Shown: positions 1 through 10,134, counted from the first letter of the stretch. The stretch is 64,000 nucleotides of DNA from UBA10324 sp038326325 (GCA_038326325.1 JBBQJW010000007.1:94374-158373); one strand, 5' to 3'. A program made the numbers and translations. The notes: generated from the letters alone by a model not told the origin.

Positions 1-3000
1 TTAGGTTCTGATATTGATTTGTTTGCTGTAACAGTAGCCAGCGGAACTTATTCATGGACTAGTCCAAGTGGATTTTCATCCACTCTTCAGAATCCTGTTA
101 TTACAAATTCTACAAACGCTGATGCAGGCGTTTATCATTTAACTGTTACAGCAAATGGATGCGCAAGTACAAACGCCGGAAACACAACTGTGGTTATTCA
201 CCCGATTCCGACATCTCCTGTTATTTCTAACAATACTCCTATTTGTGTAGGTGAAACATTAAACTTCACTGCTGCAACAATTGCGAATGCAACTTACCAG
301 TGGAGCGGACCAAATGGATTTACATCTACTCTTCAAAACCCATCAATAGTAACTACTGTTGGTGCTAATGCCGGAGTTTATAGCTGTGTGATAACTAAAC
401 TTGGTTGCCCAAGTCTTCCTTCAACAACCATAGTTATTTTAAATTCTATTCCTGTTACTCCAACTCCAACAAGTAATTCTCCTTTCTGTCCGGGTGTTAC
501 ACTTACCCTGAATGCAGCATCTGTTGCAGGAGCGACCTATTCATGGACAGGACCAAATAGTTTCAATTCTTCATTGCAAAATCCAACTATCACAAATACT
601 TCTTCTATAAATGCAGGTGTTTATTCGCTCACAATAAATGTAAATGGATGTAACAGTTTGCCGTTAACAACCAATGTAAATATTTTCCCTATCCCTAATT
701 CAATCGCAAGCAGTAATAGCCCTGCCTGCGACGGGCAGGTCGTTCATTTATACGCCACAACAGTTGCAGGAGGAAGTTATTCATGGGTTGGCCCCGCAGG
801 CTATACTTCCAATGTTCAGAATCCGACTATCAATATTGTTTCGCCTGCTAATTCAGGAATATTTACTGTTACAGCAAGTGCAAATGGGTGTGTTGGAAAT
901 TCGTCGGGTACAAATGTTATTGTGAACCCGATTCCGGTTGCTCCTGTAATTAGTAACAATGCTCCAATGTGTTCAGGACAAACTTTAAATCTGATAGCTC
1001 AAAATGTTACAGGGGGTTCGTTTCACTGGACGGGTCCGAATAATTTTAACTCATTGCTTCAAAATCCAGTAATCAATAATGTTCCTTTTGCAAACTCAGG
1101 AACTTATAGTGCAACTGTAACAGTTTTGGGATGCATCAGTTTGCCTTCATCAACGAACGCAGTTATTAATCTTTCACCTCCAGCTACTCCGAATAATAAT
1201 GGACCGTTGTGCGATGGACAAACTTTAAATCTCACTACAAATCCTGTGGCGGGTTCAACTTATTCTTGGACAGGGCCAAACGGATTTACCTCCAATCAGC
1301 AAAACCCTGTAATTAATAATGTAACAGTTGGAAACAATGCCGGTAGTTACTCTCTTACTATGACTTTGGCAGGGTGTGTTGGAAATACTGTTTCTTCTAA
1401 TGTTGTGATTCACCCGATTCCAACCGCTCCGATTCTAAGCTCTAACTCGCCAATTTGTGCCGGGCAAACTTTATTACTTAATGCTGCAAATGTTGCGGGC
1501 GGAGTTTTTGCGTGGATAGGTCCAAATAGTTTTTCATCAGGATTGCAAAATCCTCAAATTGCAAATGCAATAACAACTGCAAGTGGAACATATAGTGTAA
1601 CAGTCTCACAGTTCAATTGCCTTAGTCCGTCTTCAATTATTACTGTTTTGGTAAAACCAGTTCCATTGGCTCCTGGGGCAACTTCTAATTCTCCAATATG
1701 TGCAGGGCAAACAATTAATCTGAATGCGGGCAATATTGCTGGTGCAATTTATAATTGGATTGGCCCATTGAGTTATGCTTCAACAAATCAAAATTCAACA
1801 ATTGCCAATTCTGCAATTGGAAATTCGGGGAGTTACTCCGTTACAGCTTCACTAAATGGTTGTGCTTCTCCCACATCAACTGTGAGTGTAACAGTTTTTC
1901 CGATTCCTTCTTCTGCATTTGTGCTTGCGCCTTCTGTTTGTGCGGGAAATAATATTGCGGTTACCTATTCAGGCTCCTCATTATCAACTGCGACCTATAA
2001 CTGGAATTTCGGAGGAGCAGTTATTGGGTCCGGAGCAGGTCAGGGGCCTTATTCAGTTGATTGGGCAAATGCAGGAAATAATAGTGTAACACTTGCTGTA
2101 ACAGAAAATGGCTGCACCTCACCCACAACAACTCATTCTATAATTGTTTATCCGATTCCTTCTTCAACATTTAGTTTGCCTTCTGCAATTTGTCAATCAG
2201 ACAGCGCTTTGATTTTTTATACCGGAAGTGCAAGTACAGCAGCAATTTATATCTGGGATTTTGACGGCGGAATAATTTTATCGGGAAGTGGCGCTGGTCC
2301 TTATGAGATAAAATATCAGAGTGCAGGTTCTTATACAATTTCATTAACTGTTTCTGAAAATGGTTGCTCATCCAGTATTACATCACAAACAATTACAGTA
2401 AATCCGGTTCCAACAGCAGATTTTACTGTTACACCGGCTGTAATTTGTCCCGGGCAGGATGCAATAATTACTTATAATGGAACAGGTAGTGCTGCTGCTA
2501 CATTCAATTGGAATTTTGCAAACGGAACAATTAATTCAGGAAGTGGAATCGGCCTCTATTCAGTTAACTATTTGAATTCAGGAATTGATACCGTTACACT
2601 TACTGTAACCGAAAATAATTGTACTTCCTCCTCGGTTTCTCAAATACTTTTAGTTGACTTTCTACCCGTAGTTAATTTCACTGTAACAGATAGTTTGGGC
2701 TGCAATCCATTCTCAACATCATTCTTTAATCAAAGCACTTTAACAAATTCTGTGCTTTGGAATTTTGGTGATGATGGAACAAGTTCCGATGAAAATCCAA
2801 CGCATACTTACAGCCCGGGATTATTTAGTGTCAAGTTGATTGTAACAACTTCGTCGGGTTGTATTGATTCGCTTTCAAGACCTGATTTAATATCAGTTTT
2901 GAATAATCCTGTTGCTAAATTTTCTGCGAAGCCAGAAGTCGGAAGTGTAACAGAAGTAAAAGATGCAACATTCGCTTTCGCTAATCAATCAACTTATTCT

Positions 3001-3435
3001 AACAGTTATAAATGGTTTTTCGGTGATGGTGATTCAAGCACTTTTGCTAATCCGACTCATACTTATCAGGATTCCGGAAATTATGATGTGATGTTGATTG
3101 CTTATGATAGCATTGGCTGTACCGACACATTCATACTCGGAAAATTTGTAGTGATTGCTAACATCAATTATTTTATTCCAACTGCATTCACACCAAACAA
3201 CGATGGCGTGAATGATATTTTTTATCTGTATGGAAGAAGTTTAAAAAATGTTCACCTGCTGGTATATGACCGCATCGGTGAAAAAGTTTTTGAATCGAAT
3301 GGAATTTATCAGGGATGGGATGGAACTTTCCATAACTCTGCAGTGAATACTGGCGTGTATGTTTATTATGCTGAGCTTGAAACCATGAAGGGCGATATGA
3401 TTATTCTGAAAGGTGATGTGACCTTGATTCGATAA
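1..3435 (+). CDS. Giant T9SS-exported repeat adhesin, C-terminal part (5' end outside window)
   Basis: The reading frame is open from base 1, so the gene starts upstream and only about 1144 residues are visible. It is a secreted cell-surface protein built of repeats. There is one partial and seven full Ig-like units of about 75-80 residues, each with a SPICAGQTLNL-type opening, a YSWTGPN core and an NGC element. Three related PKD-like units follow (GCTSP/NNCTSS endings), then two classic PKD domains with WNFGDDGTSS and WFFGDGDSS. The last 90 residues carry the PTAFTPNNDGVND motif of the gliding-associated C-terminal domain (TIGR04131, type B T9SS sorting signal). Export by the type IX system is therefore expected. 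The adhesive or matrix role is inference from the architecture. It contains 16 copies of the TGTWACA motif, many encoding Thr-Val-Thr in beta strands. Confidence 0.9.
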   Translation, partial: LGSDIDLFAVTVASGTYSWTSPSGFSSTLQNPVITNSTNADAGVYHLTVTANGCASTNAGNTTVVIHPIPTSPVISNNTPICVGETLNFTAATIANATYQWSGPNGFTSTLQNPSIVTTVGANAGVYSCVITKLGCPSLPSTTIVILNSIPVTPTPTSNSPFCPGVTLTLNAASVAGATYSWTGPNSFNSSLQNPTITNTSSINAGVYSLTINVNGCNSLPLTTNVNIFPIPNSIASSNSPACDGQVVHLYATTVAGGSYSWVGPAGYTSNVQNPTINIVSPANSGIFTVTASANGCVGNSSGTNVIVNPIPVAPVISNNAPMCSGQTLNLIAQNVTGGSFHWTGPNNFNSLLQNPVINNVPFANSGTYSATVTVLGCISLPSSTNAVINLSPPATPNNNGPLCDGQTLNLTTNPVAGSTYSWTGPNGFTSNQQNPVINNVTVGNNAGSYSLTMTLAGCVGNTVSSNVVIHPIPTAPILSSNSPICAGQTLLLNAANVAGGVFAWIGPNSFSSGLQNPQIANAITTASGTYSVTVSQFNCLSPSSIITVLVKPVPLAPGATSNSPICAGQTINLNAGNIAGAIYNWIGPLSYASTNQNSTIANSAIGNSGSYSVTASLNGCASPTSTVSVTVFPIPSSAFVLAPSVCAGNNIAVTYSGSSLSTATYNWNFGGAVIGSGAGQGPYSVDWANAGNNSVTLAVTENGCTSPTTTHSIIVYPIPSSTFSLPSAICQSDSALIFYTGSASTAAIYIWDFDGGIILSGSGAGPYEIKYQSAGSYTISLTVSENGCSSSITSQTITVNPVPTADFTVTPAVICPGQDAIITYNGTGSAAATFNWNFANGTINSGSGIGLYSVNYLNSGIDTVTLTVTENNCTSSSVSQILLVDFLPVVNFTVTDSLGCNPFSTSFFNQSTLTNSVLWNFGDDGTSSDENPTHTYSPGLFSVKLIVTTSSGCIDSLSRPDLISVLNNPVAKFSAKPEVGSVTEVKDATFAFANQSTYSNSYKWFFGDGDSSTFANPTHTYQDSGNYDVMLIAYDSIGCTDTFILGKFVVIANINYFIPTAFTPNNDGVNDIFYLYGRSLKNVHLLVYDRIGEKVFESNGIYQGWDGTFHNSAVNTGVYVYYAELETMKGDMIILKGDVTLIR

Positions 3436-3529
3436 TCTGAAATTTTATTCGCTAAATTTTTTTTGCTGCACTTTCATTTCTGAATTTATTTTCGCTCCGC
3501 ATTCATTCATTTTTTTGAATGTATTTGTT

Positions 3530-4600
3530 ATGACAACTTCTTCTTCGCGAAAGCAAATCGGTTTCTGGTTATTGATTGGAGTGGCGATGATTTTTTTTCA
3601 GGTACTCATCGGGGGCATTACACGACTTACTGAGAGCGGACTTTCCATTGCGGAGTGGAATGTGGTAATGGGTTCGCTGCCACCAATGAATCATACGGAA
3701 TGGGAAAGGGTTTATGCTGAGTACATGCAATCGCCTCAAGGGAAAATCATGAACAATGATATGACTATATCAGGATTCAAAAATATTTTCTGGTGGGAAT
3801 GGATTCATCGTTTGTGGGCGCGATTGTTCGCACCTGTTTTTTTATTTCCCTTCATTTATTTTTTATTTCGAAAAATGATTGAACGAAAACTGATGTGGAA
3901 ATTAATTTTCGTTTTTGTCCTTGGCGGTTTGCAGGGAGCATTGGGTTGGTTCATGGTTTCAACCGGGTTGAAAGATGTGCCGTGGGTGAGTCCGTATAGT
4001 TTGTGCGCGCACCTCTTACTCGCGACAATTTTATTTGGTTATTTATTATGGCTCGCGCTGGAGCAACTTTATCCAAAATCAAATCAGCATGTAGAATCTG
4101 TTAAGGGGAATCAGAATCTTTTTTCAAAAAGCATTCTCACCATCGTTTTCATTCAGCTTGGTCTCGGTGCGTTCATGGCAGGAGGAGTTGCTCCGGCGGC
4201 TATCTGGTATCCAACCTGGCCAAAAATCGGAAGTGACTGGATTCCTGAAAATGTTTTTATGTTTTCAAATCCGCAATGGCATACACTATTGGAGAATCCT
4301 GCATTTGTGCAACTGTTACATCGAAGCACAGCTTACATTTTAATAATTGCAATCAGTTGGTTCTGGATGAAACGAAAAAATATTTCTTTAAATACAAATA
4401 CTGTTACACTCATAAATTATTTATTCGCTATGATTTTTATTCAGGCAATACTCGGAATAATAACTGTTCTTTCGTCAACAGGAAGTGTTCCTGTTTTGTG
4501 GGGAGTGTTACATCAGGCAGGCGGACTGATAACTTTTACAATCTCAGTTTCGTTGGTTTATTTTCTTTCAGTAAAGAAGACTGAAAGTAAAATCAGTTAA
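3530..4600 (+). CDS. ctaA: Heme A synthase, COX15/CtaA family
   Basis: Inner-membrane monooxygenase that converts heme O to heme A for aa3-type cytochrome oxidase. The 356-residue product is of COX15 type. It has eight predicted hydrophobic segments, the N-terminal block GGITRLTESGLSIAEW, the PMNHTEWERVYAEYM segment, and His residues in WEWIHRLWAR and LLHRSTAY placed as heme ligands in both halves. An open frame begins at a TTG at 3515, but I chose the ATG at 3530 because the preceding residues add nothing conserved. It converges with gldB, and the two stop codons overlap by four bases. No protoheme farnesyltransferase or oxidase gene is in the window. Confidence 0.9.
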   Translation: MTTSSSRKQIGFWLLIGVAMIFFQVLIGGITRLTESGLSIAEWNVVMGSLPPMNHTEWERVYAEYMQSPQGKIMNNDMTISGFKNIFWWEWIHRLWARLFAPVFLFPFIYFLFRKMIERKLMWKLIFVFVLGGLQGALGWFMVSTGLKDVPWVSPYSLCAHLLLATILFGYLLWLALEQLYPKSNQHVESVKGNQNLFSKSILTIVFIQLGLGAFMAGGVAPAAIWYPTWPKIGSDWIPENVFMFSNPQWHTLLENPAFVQLLHRSTAYILIIAISWFWMKRKNISLNTNTVTLINYLFAMIFIQAILGIITVLSSTGSVPVLWGVLHQAGGLITFTISVSLVYFLSVKKTESKIS

Positions 4601-5628
4601 GGTTTGTATTTCGACAGCGTCAATATTTTTTGCGCATCTTCTTCTTTCATCAATCCCTGCAAAGTATAATTCGGATTTTCTTCCATGAACTTCTGAACGA
4701 TTTTCCAGCCGACCCAGCTTGCAGTATTCCCCGGAGCTTCGGCAGGCATTCCGCTTGTACTTGGTGCATCATTCAAAAATTTTTTGAAAACAATCGGATC
4801 AGTTTCATACAGTAAATTATTCTTCAGATAAAATTTCCAGACCTCCGATTCATTATTATCAAGCCATTTTAAATCTGTACCTGAAAATCCTGTGATCAGC
4901 GAATCATCTGTTTGAGGAAGAATATGCTGTAACAGATAAATTAACTTCCCCTTATAAATTATTTCGTCAATCATTTTTTTTCCATCATCAATAAACGGAA
5001 AAAGATTTGTTCCCATCACCTGCATCGCATTTGGAACAATGTATTCTTTACGCAAACGGCGAATTAAAAATTGCGGAATAGGTGGTTGCACCGCATGATA
5101 AAACCAGAAATCAGAACCCAAATAATTATCTAAACCAATTGCGAGCAAACTATCTCCGTAGGTAAATGCACGGGGACCATTTAAATAATAAACTACAGTT
5201 GGAATTTTTGCCTGAGGGAAATAAAAAATAAAATGCTTGAAACCGTCAGTGAGTTCTGAATTGATGTTGTCTAAGTTTTTGTAAACAAGAAGGGTCGTGT
5301 CAAACACTCTACGGTAATATGGGTTTTGAAGGAAGGAAACAACTGAATCAGCCAATGCATGAGTTGTATCAGTTGTCAGATTCATTGCAAGAATTTCCTG
5401 AATGTAGAATCGGAAAAAATCACCGTACTTATCGTGCATCTGCATCACGGGATTGTAAGCGGCAGAATCAGAGAGGTGTTCAATTGCAACTAATTCTTTA
5501 TCGAACCGCTCTGTTTTCAAATCAACTTTTATGTTGCTGACATCAACGACATAATTTTTTTTTCTGTTACAGGAGCAACCTGAAATGAAAATTGCAAGAA
5601 TGAAAAGAGAGGTGAAAATTTTATTCAT
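4597..5628 (-). CDS. gldB: Gliding motility lipoprotein GldB
   Basis: The 343-residue product starts with a lipoprotein signal (hydrophobic stretch then SGC-S-C at about residues 17-20). It continues with a predatory-looking but uncharacterised domain found in GldB: RFDKEL near residue 40, DKYGDFFRFYIQEIL, and a W-x-GW-K-I-V segment near the C-terminus. GldB is needed for gliding and is one of the lipoproteins of the Gld set; its biochemical role is unknown. In this window gldB lies 45 kb from gldC, although the two are adjacent in Flavobacterium. It lies 9 bp downstream of the preceding T9SS gene, so it may be co-transcribed with it. One TGTWACA copy (5564) encodes Cys-Asn-Arg just after the lipobox. 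Assignment rests on pattern memory, not on a search. Confidence 0.72.
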   Translation of the reverse strand: MNKIFTSLFILAIFISGCSCNRKKNYVVDVSNIKVDLKTERFDKELVAIEHLSDSAAYNPVMQMHDKYGDFFRFYIQEILAMNLTTDTTHALADSVVSFLQNPYYRRVFDTTLLVYKNLDNINSELTDGFKHFIFYFPQAKIPTVVYYLNGPRAFTYGDSLLAIGLDNYLGSDFWFYHAVQPPIPQFLIRRLRKEYIVPNAMQVMGTNLFPFIDDGKKMIDEIIYKGKLIYLLQHILPQTDDSLITGFSGTDLKWLDNNESEVWKFYLKNNLLYETDPIVFKKFLNDAPSTSGMPAEAPGNTASWVGWKIVQKFMEENPNYTLQGLMKEEDAQKILTLSKYKP

Positions 5629-5637
5629 GTTTAGTAT

Positions 5638-7110
5638 TTACTTCTTTACAGATTTCAAGATAGTTATACTTCCATCTTGCATTTTCACTTTTACAAAATA
5701 AACTCCGGAGATTAGTGATTTGATATTTACCTGCTGGTTTGGTTTTGTTTGTTTTAATTTTATGACTGTTACACCCAGCGCATTTGTTATATCAATTTCT
5801 TTGGGTGCTATTCCATTTAAAATTTCAATAGTTAATTCATCCTGTGCAGGATTGGGATAAATTCTTATAATGCTTTTTTGATTTATTTCTACTGTTACAC
5901 TATTTAAAGTATCACAAGCACTTCCTTCTAATGACCCAAGAGAATAATTGATTGTGTTTGGCAATCCACCAATCACTCTTTTTCCACCTAATGATATTGT
6001 GTCTATAATTACATGGCAATTAATTCCCTTATTATTCGGACTGTCAATTAAACAAAGATGAGTTTGATGCACCGAATAAAAACTATTTGGAACTGTGCTA
6101 TAAACATTTGTAAAATAAATCCTATTATCAATTCCGAGCAACTGAGCACCAATGATATAGTTTGAATATGAATTATTCCAAATTGTATCCTTAGTTGAAA
6201 TGATATTTGACGAATCTAAATCATATTGATACAATCTTTTCTTATCGGAAACATATATTTTATGTCCATCTGGTGAAAAGGAGCATCCATAAAGGAGTCT
6301 ATTATTATTGTAGGGATAGGGGGATGAACTTAAATCAACCATACTAGTGAATTCGCCAGAGCATCTGTCAAAATCAAATAGTTTTAGAATTCCAACATCA
6401 TTAACAACAAGATACTTATTTCCCAGAGGAGAAAATACACTTTGACCAATTCCTCCATAATACTGGTCATCCAATGAATTTCCTATTGTTTGAAATATAG
6501 GGCCTATTATAGAATCCGGTGTAACAAGAAATTTAATAAAAGTCTGTGACAGTCCTTTATGGGTAATCAACCAGTAATCTCTACCATTTCCATGTTTTAT
6601 TGCTGTAAATTGTTCGCAGAATAAAGTATCGATGTAAATAAATCTGTTCTTCTCAATTACTTTCCCAAACCCACCATTTTGGTTCATATCAATTACAGAA
6701 ACTGCTAAAGTTGAATCATAAAGTGTTGCTAATGAAAATAAATAATATAATCCAGGTTGTTCAGGATATGGTATTACTAAAGCGCCTTGTGAAAATCCAC
6801 TCACCACCCAATCACTACCAATAGGCATAACAGGATGAGGTTTAATTCCAAACCCGTTTTCCATTGTGTCATTATTCCTATTCCAGACAGTTTGGCTTTG
6901 AGTATAGAAAAGTAAATTGCCAAGAGAATCAGAAATAGAAGCACTACTCTTATAACTTCTCATTTTGCTGGTAAGAATGGGAACAACTCCTGAAGTTGTA
7001 AACTTCAAAGCACACGAATCTCCAAAATACCAATTGGCATTTTCTAATTGCGCAAAGGAAAAATTCACCACACAACAAAAAAATAAAAGCGCAGTGAGAA
7101 ATTTTTTCAT
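5638..7110 (-). CDS. Secreted protein with type A T9SS sorting domain, beta-propeller-like body
   Basis: The product is 490 residues from the ATG at 7110. An upstream in-frame extension would run into the neighbouring gene and is not needed, because MKKFLTALLFFCCVVNFSFAQ is a clear signal peptide at the chosen start. The body has repeated blade-like strands (GCSFSPDGHKIYVSDKKRLYQYDL and GQSVFSPLGNKYLVVND), which suggests a WD40/TolB-like propeller. The last 75 residues carry IRIYPNPAQDELTIE and GVYFVKVKMQDG, the type A C-terminal T9SS signal. It is probably a cell-surface or secreted protein of unknown role. It lies 11 bp from the enoyl-CoA hydratase gene upstream and 9 bp from gldB downstream, all on one strand. 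Confidence 0.8.
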   Translation of the reverse strand: MKKFLTALLFFCCVVNFSFAQLENANWYFGDSCALKFTTSGVVPILTSKMRSYKSSASISDSLGNLLFYTQSQTVWNRNNDTMENGFGIKPHPVMPIGSDWVVSGFSQGALVIPYPEQPGLYYLFSLATLYDSTLAVSVIDMNQNGGFGKVIEKNRFIYIDTLFCEQFTAIKHGNGRDYWLITHKGLSQTFIKFLVTPDSIIGPIFQTIGNSLDDQYYGGIGQSVFSPLGNKYLVVNDVGILKLFDFDRCSGEFTSMVDLSSSPYPYNNNRLLYGCSFSPDGHKIYVSDKKRLYQYDLDSSNIISTKDTIWNNSYSNYIIGAQLLGIDNRIYFTNVYSTVPNSFYSVHQTHLCLIDSPNNKGINCHVIIDTISLGGKRVIGGLPNTINYSLGSLEGSACDTLNSVTVEINQKSIIRIYPNPAQDELTIEILNGIAPKEIDITNALGVTVIKLKQTKPNQQVNIKSLISGVYFVKVKMQDGSITILKSVKK

Positions 7111-7120
7111 GGGGTGAGTT

Positions 7121-7903
7121 TTATTCGCCTTTAAACGCCGGCTTGCGCTTTTCAATAAAAGCTGTTACACCTTCTTTATTATCAAAACTGTTCCCTGCAA
7201 TTTCCTGACAGTAGCTTTCGTATTCGAGCATTGATTCTAAATCAGAATTGAAAGAACGATTTAGCATTTTCTTTATCAATCCAATTGCTTTTGTCGGAGC
7301 TGTTGAATAATAATCTGTGAATTTTTTTACTTCGCTATCTAAGTCTTCAGCTTTCACCACGCGATTTATCATCCCCATTTGCAATGCTTCCTGCGCGGAA
7401 ATTTTTGTTCCCATGCTGGAATATTCAAATGCTCTTGCCAGCCCAACTACTCTTGGCAAAAAGAAAGATGAACCCGAATCAGGAACCAAACCAACATTGA
7501 TAAATACTTCAATGAGTGTTACACTGTCAGTTGCTACAATCACATCACATGCAAGGGCGAGCGAACAACCTGCTCCTGCTGCAACTCCATTAATGCGACC
7601 AACAATTGGTTTTGGCATTTTGCGCATGGCACGAATAATTGGGTTGTAACGCTTCTCTAATGATTCTTTAAAACTTCTGTTACCGGCTGCTGCTGCAGCT
7701 TTTAAATCCTGACCGGAACAAAATGCTTTTCCAGCACCGGTGAGAACAACTACTCGCACTTCTTTATTCTTCTCCACTTCTTTCAATGCATCCTGTAATT
7801 CATAACTCATTTCATCATTGAATGCATTATATACATCAGGGCGATTGAGTGTAACAGTTCCAACTCCATCTTTTATTTCAAGTAGTAAATTATTGAATGG
7901 CAT
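7121..7903 (-). CDS. Enoyl-CoA hydratase/isomerase family protein, PaaG-like
   Basis: The 260-residue crotonase-fold protein has the oxyanion-hole motifs CSGQDLKAA (about residues 61-69) and RINGVAAGAGCSLALACD (about 103-120). The segment FINVGLVPDSGSSFFLPRVVG has Asp in place of the second catalytic Glu seen in classic hydratases. That arrangement is typical of PaaG, the 1,2-epoxyphenylacetyl-CoA isomerase, and of delta-enoyl-CoA isomerases. The likely role is fatty-acid or phenylacetate catabolism. No other paa gene is visible, so the substrate is uncertain. The start at 7903 fits the MPFNNLLLEIKDGVGTVTLNRP beginning of the family. Confidence 0.85.
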   Translation of the reverse strand: MPFNNLLLEIKDGVGTVTLNRPDVYNAFNDEMSYELQDALKEVEKNKEVRVVVLTGAGKAFCSGQDLKAAAAAGNRSFKESLEKRYNPIIRAMRKMPKPIVGRINGVAAGAGCSLALACDVIVATDSVTLIEVFINVGLVPDSGSSFFLPRVVGLARAFEYSSMGTKISAQEALQMGMINRVVKAEDLDSEVKKFTDYYSTAPTKAIGLIKKMLNRSFNSDLESMLEYESYCQEIAGNSFDNKEGVTAFIEKRKPAFKGE

Positions 7904-7967
7904 GAGAGAAAAATTTTATTGTGGTCGAAAATAATAGGTAATGAATTTATTTATACAATGAGAGTAA

Positions 7968-8573
7968 TTACAAAAATTTAAATGCAACAACCTGCGCCAT
8001 AAAACCAACAAAGTAACCGAGATAAACATCGGAATCTTTATGTGCATTTAAAATCAATCTGCTGGTACCGACAATTCCTGCAATGATGGCAACTATCATC
8101 AACGAGAAAATTAAATCATGCGCTGAAAAAACTGCATTGCCGAAAGCGAGACCAATTAACGCACCCATGCCTGTTGCATGTAAACTGATTTTGCGAAAAA
8201 GGTTTATGATAGATGCAACACTTGCTGATAAACAAGCGCCAAGCATAATCACACTAAGCAAAGTTGGATCGCCACTTTTCCGGAAAACCATAAATGTCCA
8301 GATGTAAAACATAAGTGTTGCTATGTAAGGTGCAATGCGCTCCTTCGCATCATCCATTGTAAAAGATTTTATAAATCCGAGTTGTCGCAACAACAAAATT
8401 GTAAAAACAGGAAACAGAAATGTGTTCAGAAAAACTTTAATGATGGGTATCCAAGTATATGAACCATAGTTGCCGAACAAAAATGGATTGGTATAAATCA
8501 CCAACATAAATGAATAAGTCGGAAGTAATAACGGATGAAACGAGTAAGTAAAAAATTTCGCGGTTGTCTTCAT
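7968..8573 (-). CDS. Integral membrane protein, PAP2-related
   Basis: The 201-residue product has about six hydrophobic segments. The C-terminal part SRLILNAHKDSDVYLGYFVG resembles the last motif of PAP2-type phosphatases (SR-x5-H-x3-D), and LHATGMGALIG stands where the second motif (SGH) would be. The first PAP2 motif (KxxxxxxRP) is not obvious, so catalysis is uncertain. It overlaps rpoN by one base and is probably translated with it. The family appears in many Bacteroidota as an unnamed membrane protein. The function is unknown; a role on undecaprenyl or phosphatidyl phosphates is a guess. Confidence 0.6.
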   Translation of the reverse strand: MKTTAKFFTYSFHPLLLPTYSFMLVIYTNPFLFGNYGSYTWIPIIKVFLNTFLFPVFTILLLRQLGFIKSFTMDDAKERIAPYIATLMFYIWTFMVFRKSGDPTLLSVIMLGACLSASVASIINLFRKISLHATGMGALIGLAFGNAVFSAHDLIFSLMIVAIIAGIVGTSRLILNAHKDSDVYLGYFVGFMAQVVAFKFL

Positions 8574-10114
8574 TACAACTCTCTGCGCAATCGCGCAACC
8601 GGAATATTTAATTGCTCACGATATTTTGCAACAGTGCGACGGGCGATGTTGTAACCTTTTTCTCTCAGCAATTCGGTTAGTCGTTCATCAGCGAGTGGTT
8701 TCTTTTTGTCTTCCAACTCAATCAGGTCGCTCAATATTTTTTTCACTTCGCGTGTACTTACTTCTTCACCACTGTCGGTGCTTAGTGATTCGCTGAAAAA
8801 GAATTTCAATTTGTAAGTTGCAAATTCTGTTTGCACATACTTGCTGTTTGCAACGCGACTAATAGTTGAAATATCCATTCCAATTCTTTCAGCAATATCT
8901 TTTAAAATCATCGGGCGCATTTGTGTTTCATCACCCGTGAGTAAAAATTCATACTGGTATTCCATAATGGTGTGCATCACCGAATAAAGTGTATTGTATC
9001 GTTGTGTAATAGCATCAATAAACCATTTTGCCGAATCCATTTTCTGCTTGATGAAGATGAGCGCCTCCTTCGATTTTTTATCGTTGCTCTTTTTATAATC
9101 CTTCATCATCGCTTTGAACGCATTGCTGATTCGCAACTCAGGAATGTTCATGTTGTGAAGCGTGATTTCTAATTTTCCTTCGTTGTTCGTGATAAAAAAA
9201 TCAGGGACAATAAAAGCTTCAGCATTTGCACTGCCTGCAAAAGCGCTTCCTGGCTTTGGGTTGAGATGAATAATTTCATTCATCACGAGTTTGAATTTTG
9301 CATCGTCAATTTCCAAACCCTTCTGCAATTTGTCGTAGTGTTTTTTTACAAACTCATCAAAATATTTTGTGATTACTTCAATAGCAAGTTTATCAATTTC
9401 TGTATGAGTCTCTGCCTGTTTTCTTTTCAACTGTAACAGTAAGCACTCACTCAGGTTTCGTGCGCCCACACCGGCAGGTTCCAGTTGCTGAACAATTTTC
9501 AACAACTCTTCTAACTTTTCAAAAGTAGTATTTATGTTTTGCGAGAAACTTAAATCATCCACCATCGCATCAATCGGACGGCGCAGATATCCATCTTCAT
9601 CAATACTACCAATGAGGTAATGAATCAATTCTAAATCTTCTTCTTGCAACTCAAGTAAACCTGCCTGCTCTTCTAAATATTCATGAAAACTTCTTTGCAC
9701 AGGAATAGGAACTCCTTGCTTTTCTTCATCTTCTGAATAACCATCACCGCGGGTGCTGTAATCTGCCACCTCATCTTCATCCATGTAATCGGTGATATCA
9801 ACTTCATTATCAACTGTTGTATCAGTGATATCGTCAATGGTATCATCATCAATGACATCATCCTTTTCCGTTATTTCATCAGGGTCTGTTACAGGTTCAT
9901 CTATTGTATCATCAGGCACATCATCTTCGTTGTTTACTGATTCTTTTTCGTCGGGCTCTTCTGTCATTCCTTCTTCGAGGGCAGGATTTGCTTCCAACTC
10001 TTCCTTGATTCGCTCTTCGAGATTGGCTGCAGGTATCTGTAACAGTTTCATTAGTTGAATCTGTTGCGGCGACATTCGTAAGAGCATCTTCTGATGCATT
10101 CCTTGTTTAAGCAT
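8573..10114 (-). CDS. rpoN: RNA polymerase sigma-54 factor RpoN
   Basis: The product is 513 residues. Region I is Gln- and Leu-rich (MSPQQIQLMKLLQIPAANLEERIKEELEANPALEEG, residues about 14-49). It is followed by an acidic region II of about 80 residues that is very rich in Asp, Glu and Thr. The core-binding domain comes next, and the C-terminal RpoN box ARRTVAKYREQLNIP lies near residues 490-504, where it contacts the -24 promoter element. No sigma-54 activator with an AAA+ domain is in the window. Two TGTWACA copies here encode LLQ in region I and in the core domain. It is transcribed divergently from the sulfatase-fold gene at 10230. Confidence 0.96.
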   Translation of the reverse strand: MLKQGMHQKMLLRMSPQQIQLMKLLQIPAANLEERIKEELEANPALEEGMTEEPDEKESVNNEDDVPDDTIDEPVTDPDEITEKDDVIDDDTIDDITDTTVDNEVDITDYMDEDEVADYSTRGDGYSEDEEKQGVPIPVQRSFHEYLEEQAGLLELQEEDLELIHYLIGSIDEDGYLRRPIDAMVDDLSFSQNINTTFEKLEELLKIVQQLEPAGVGARNLSECLLLQLKRKQAETHTEIDKLAIEVITKYFDEFVKKHYDKLQKGLEIDDAKFKLVMNEIIHLNPKPGSAFAGSANAEAFIVPDFFITNNEGKLEITLHNMNIPELRISNAFKAMMKDYKKSNDKKSKEALIFIKQKMDSAKWFIDAITQRYNTLYSVMHTIMEYQYEFLLTGDETQMRPMILKDIAERIGMDISTISRVANSKYVQTEFATYKLKFFFSESLSTDSGEEVSTREVKKILSDLIELEDKKKPLADERLTELLREKGYNIARRTVAKYREQLNIPVARLRREL

Positions 10115-10134
10115 ACTGTCGGTTTATCACTCGC

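Noticed and set aside
1..3435. Motif excess as a by-product of the repeat adhesin
   Set aside because: About 98 of 114 copies lie outside this gene, in unrelated housekeeping genes and in all frames.
9792..10058. Ser-rich open frame opposite rpoN
   Set aside because: It is the antisense shadow of the acidic region of sigma-54 (Asp/Glu codons read as Ser/Ile/Val).
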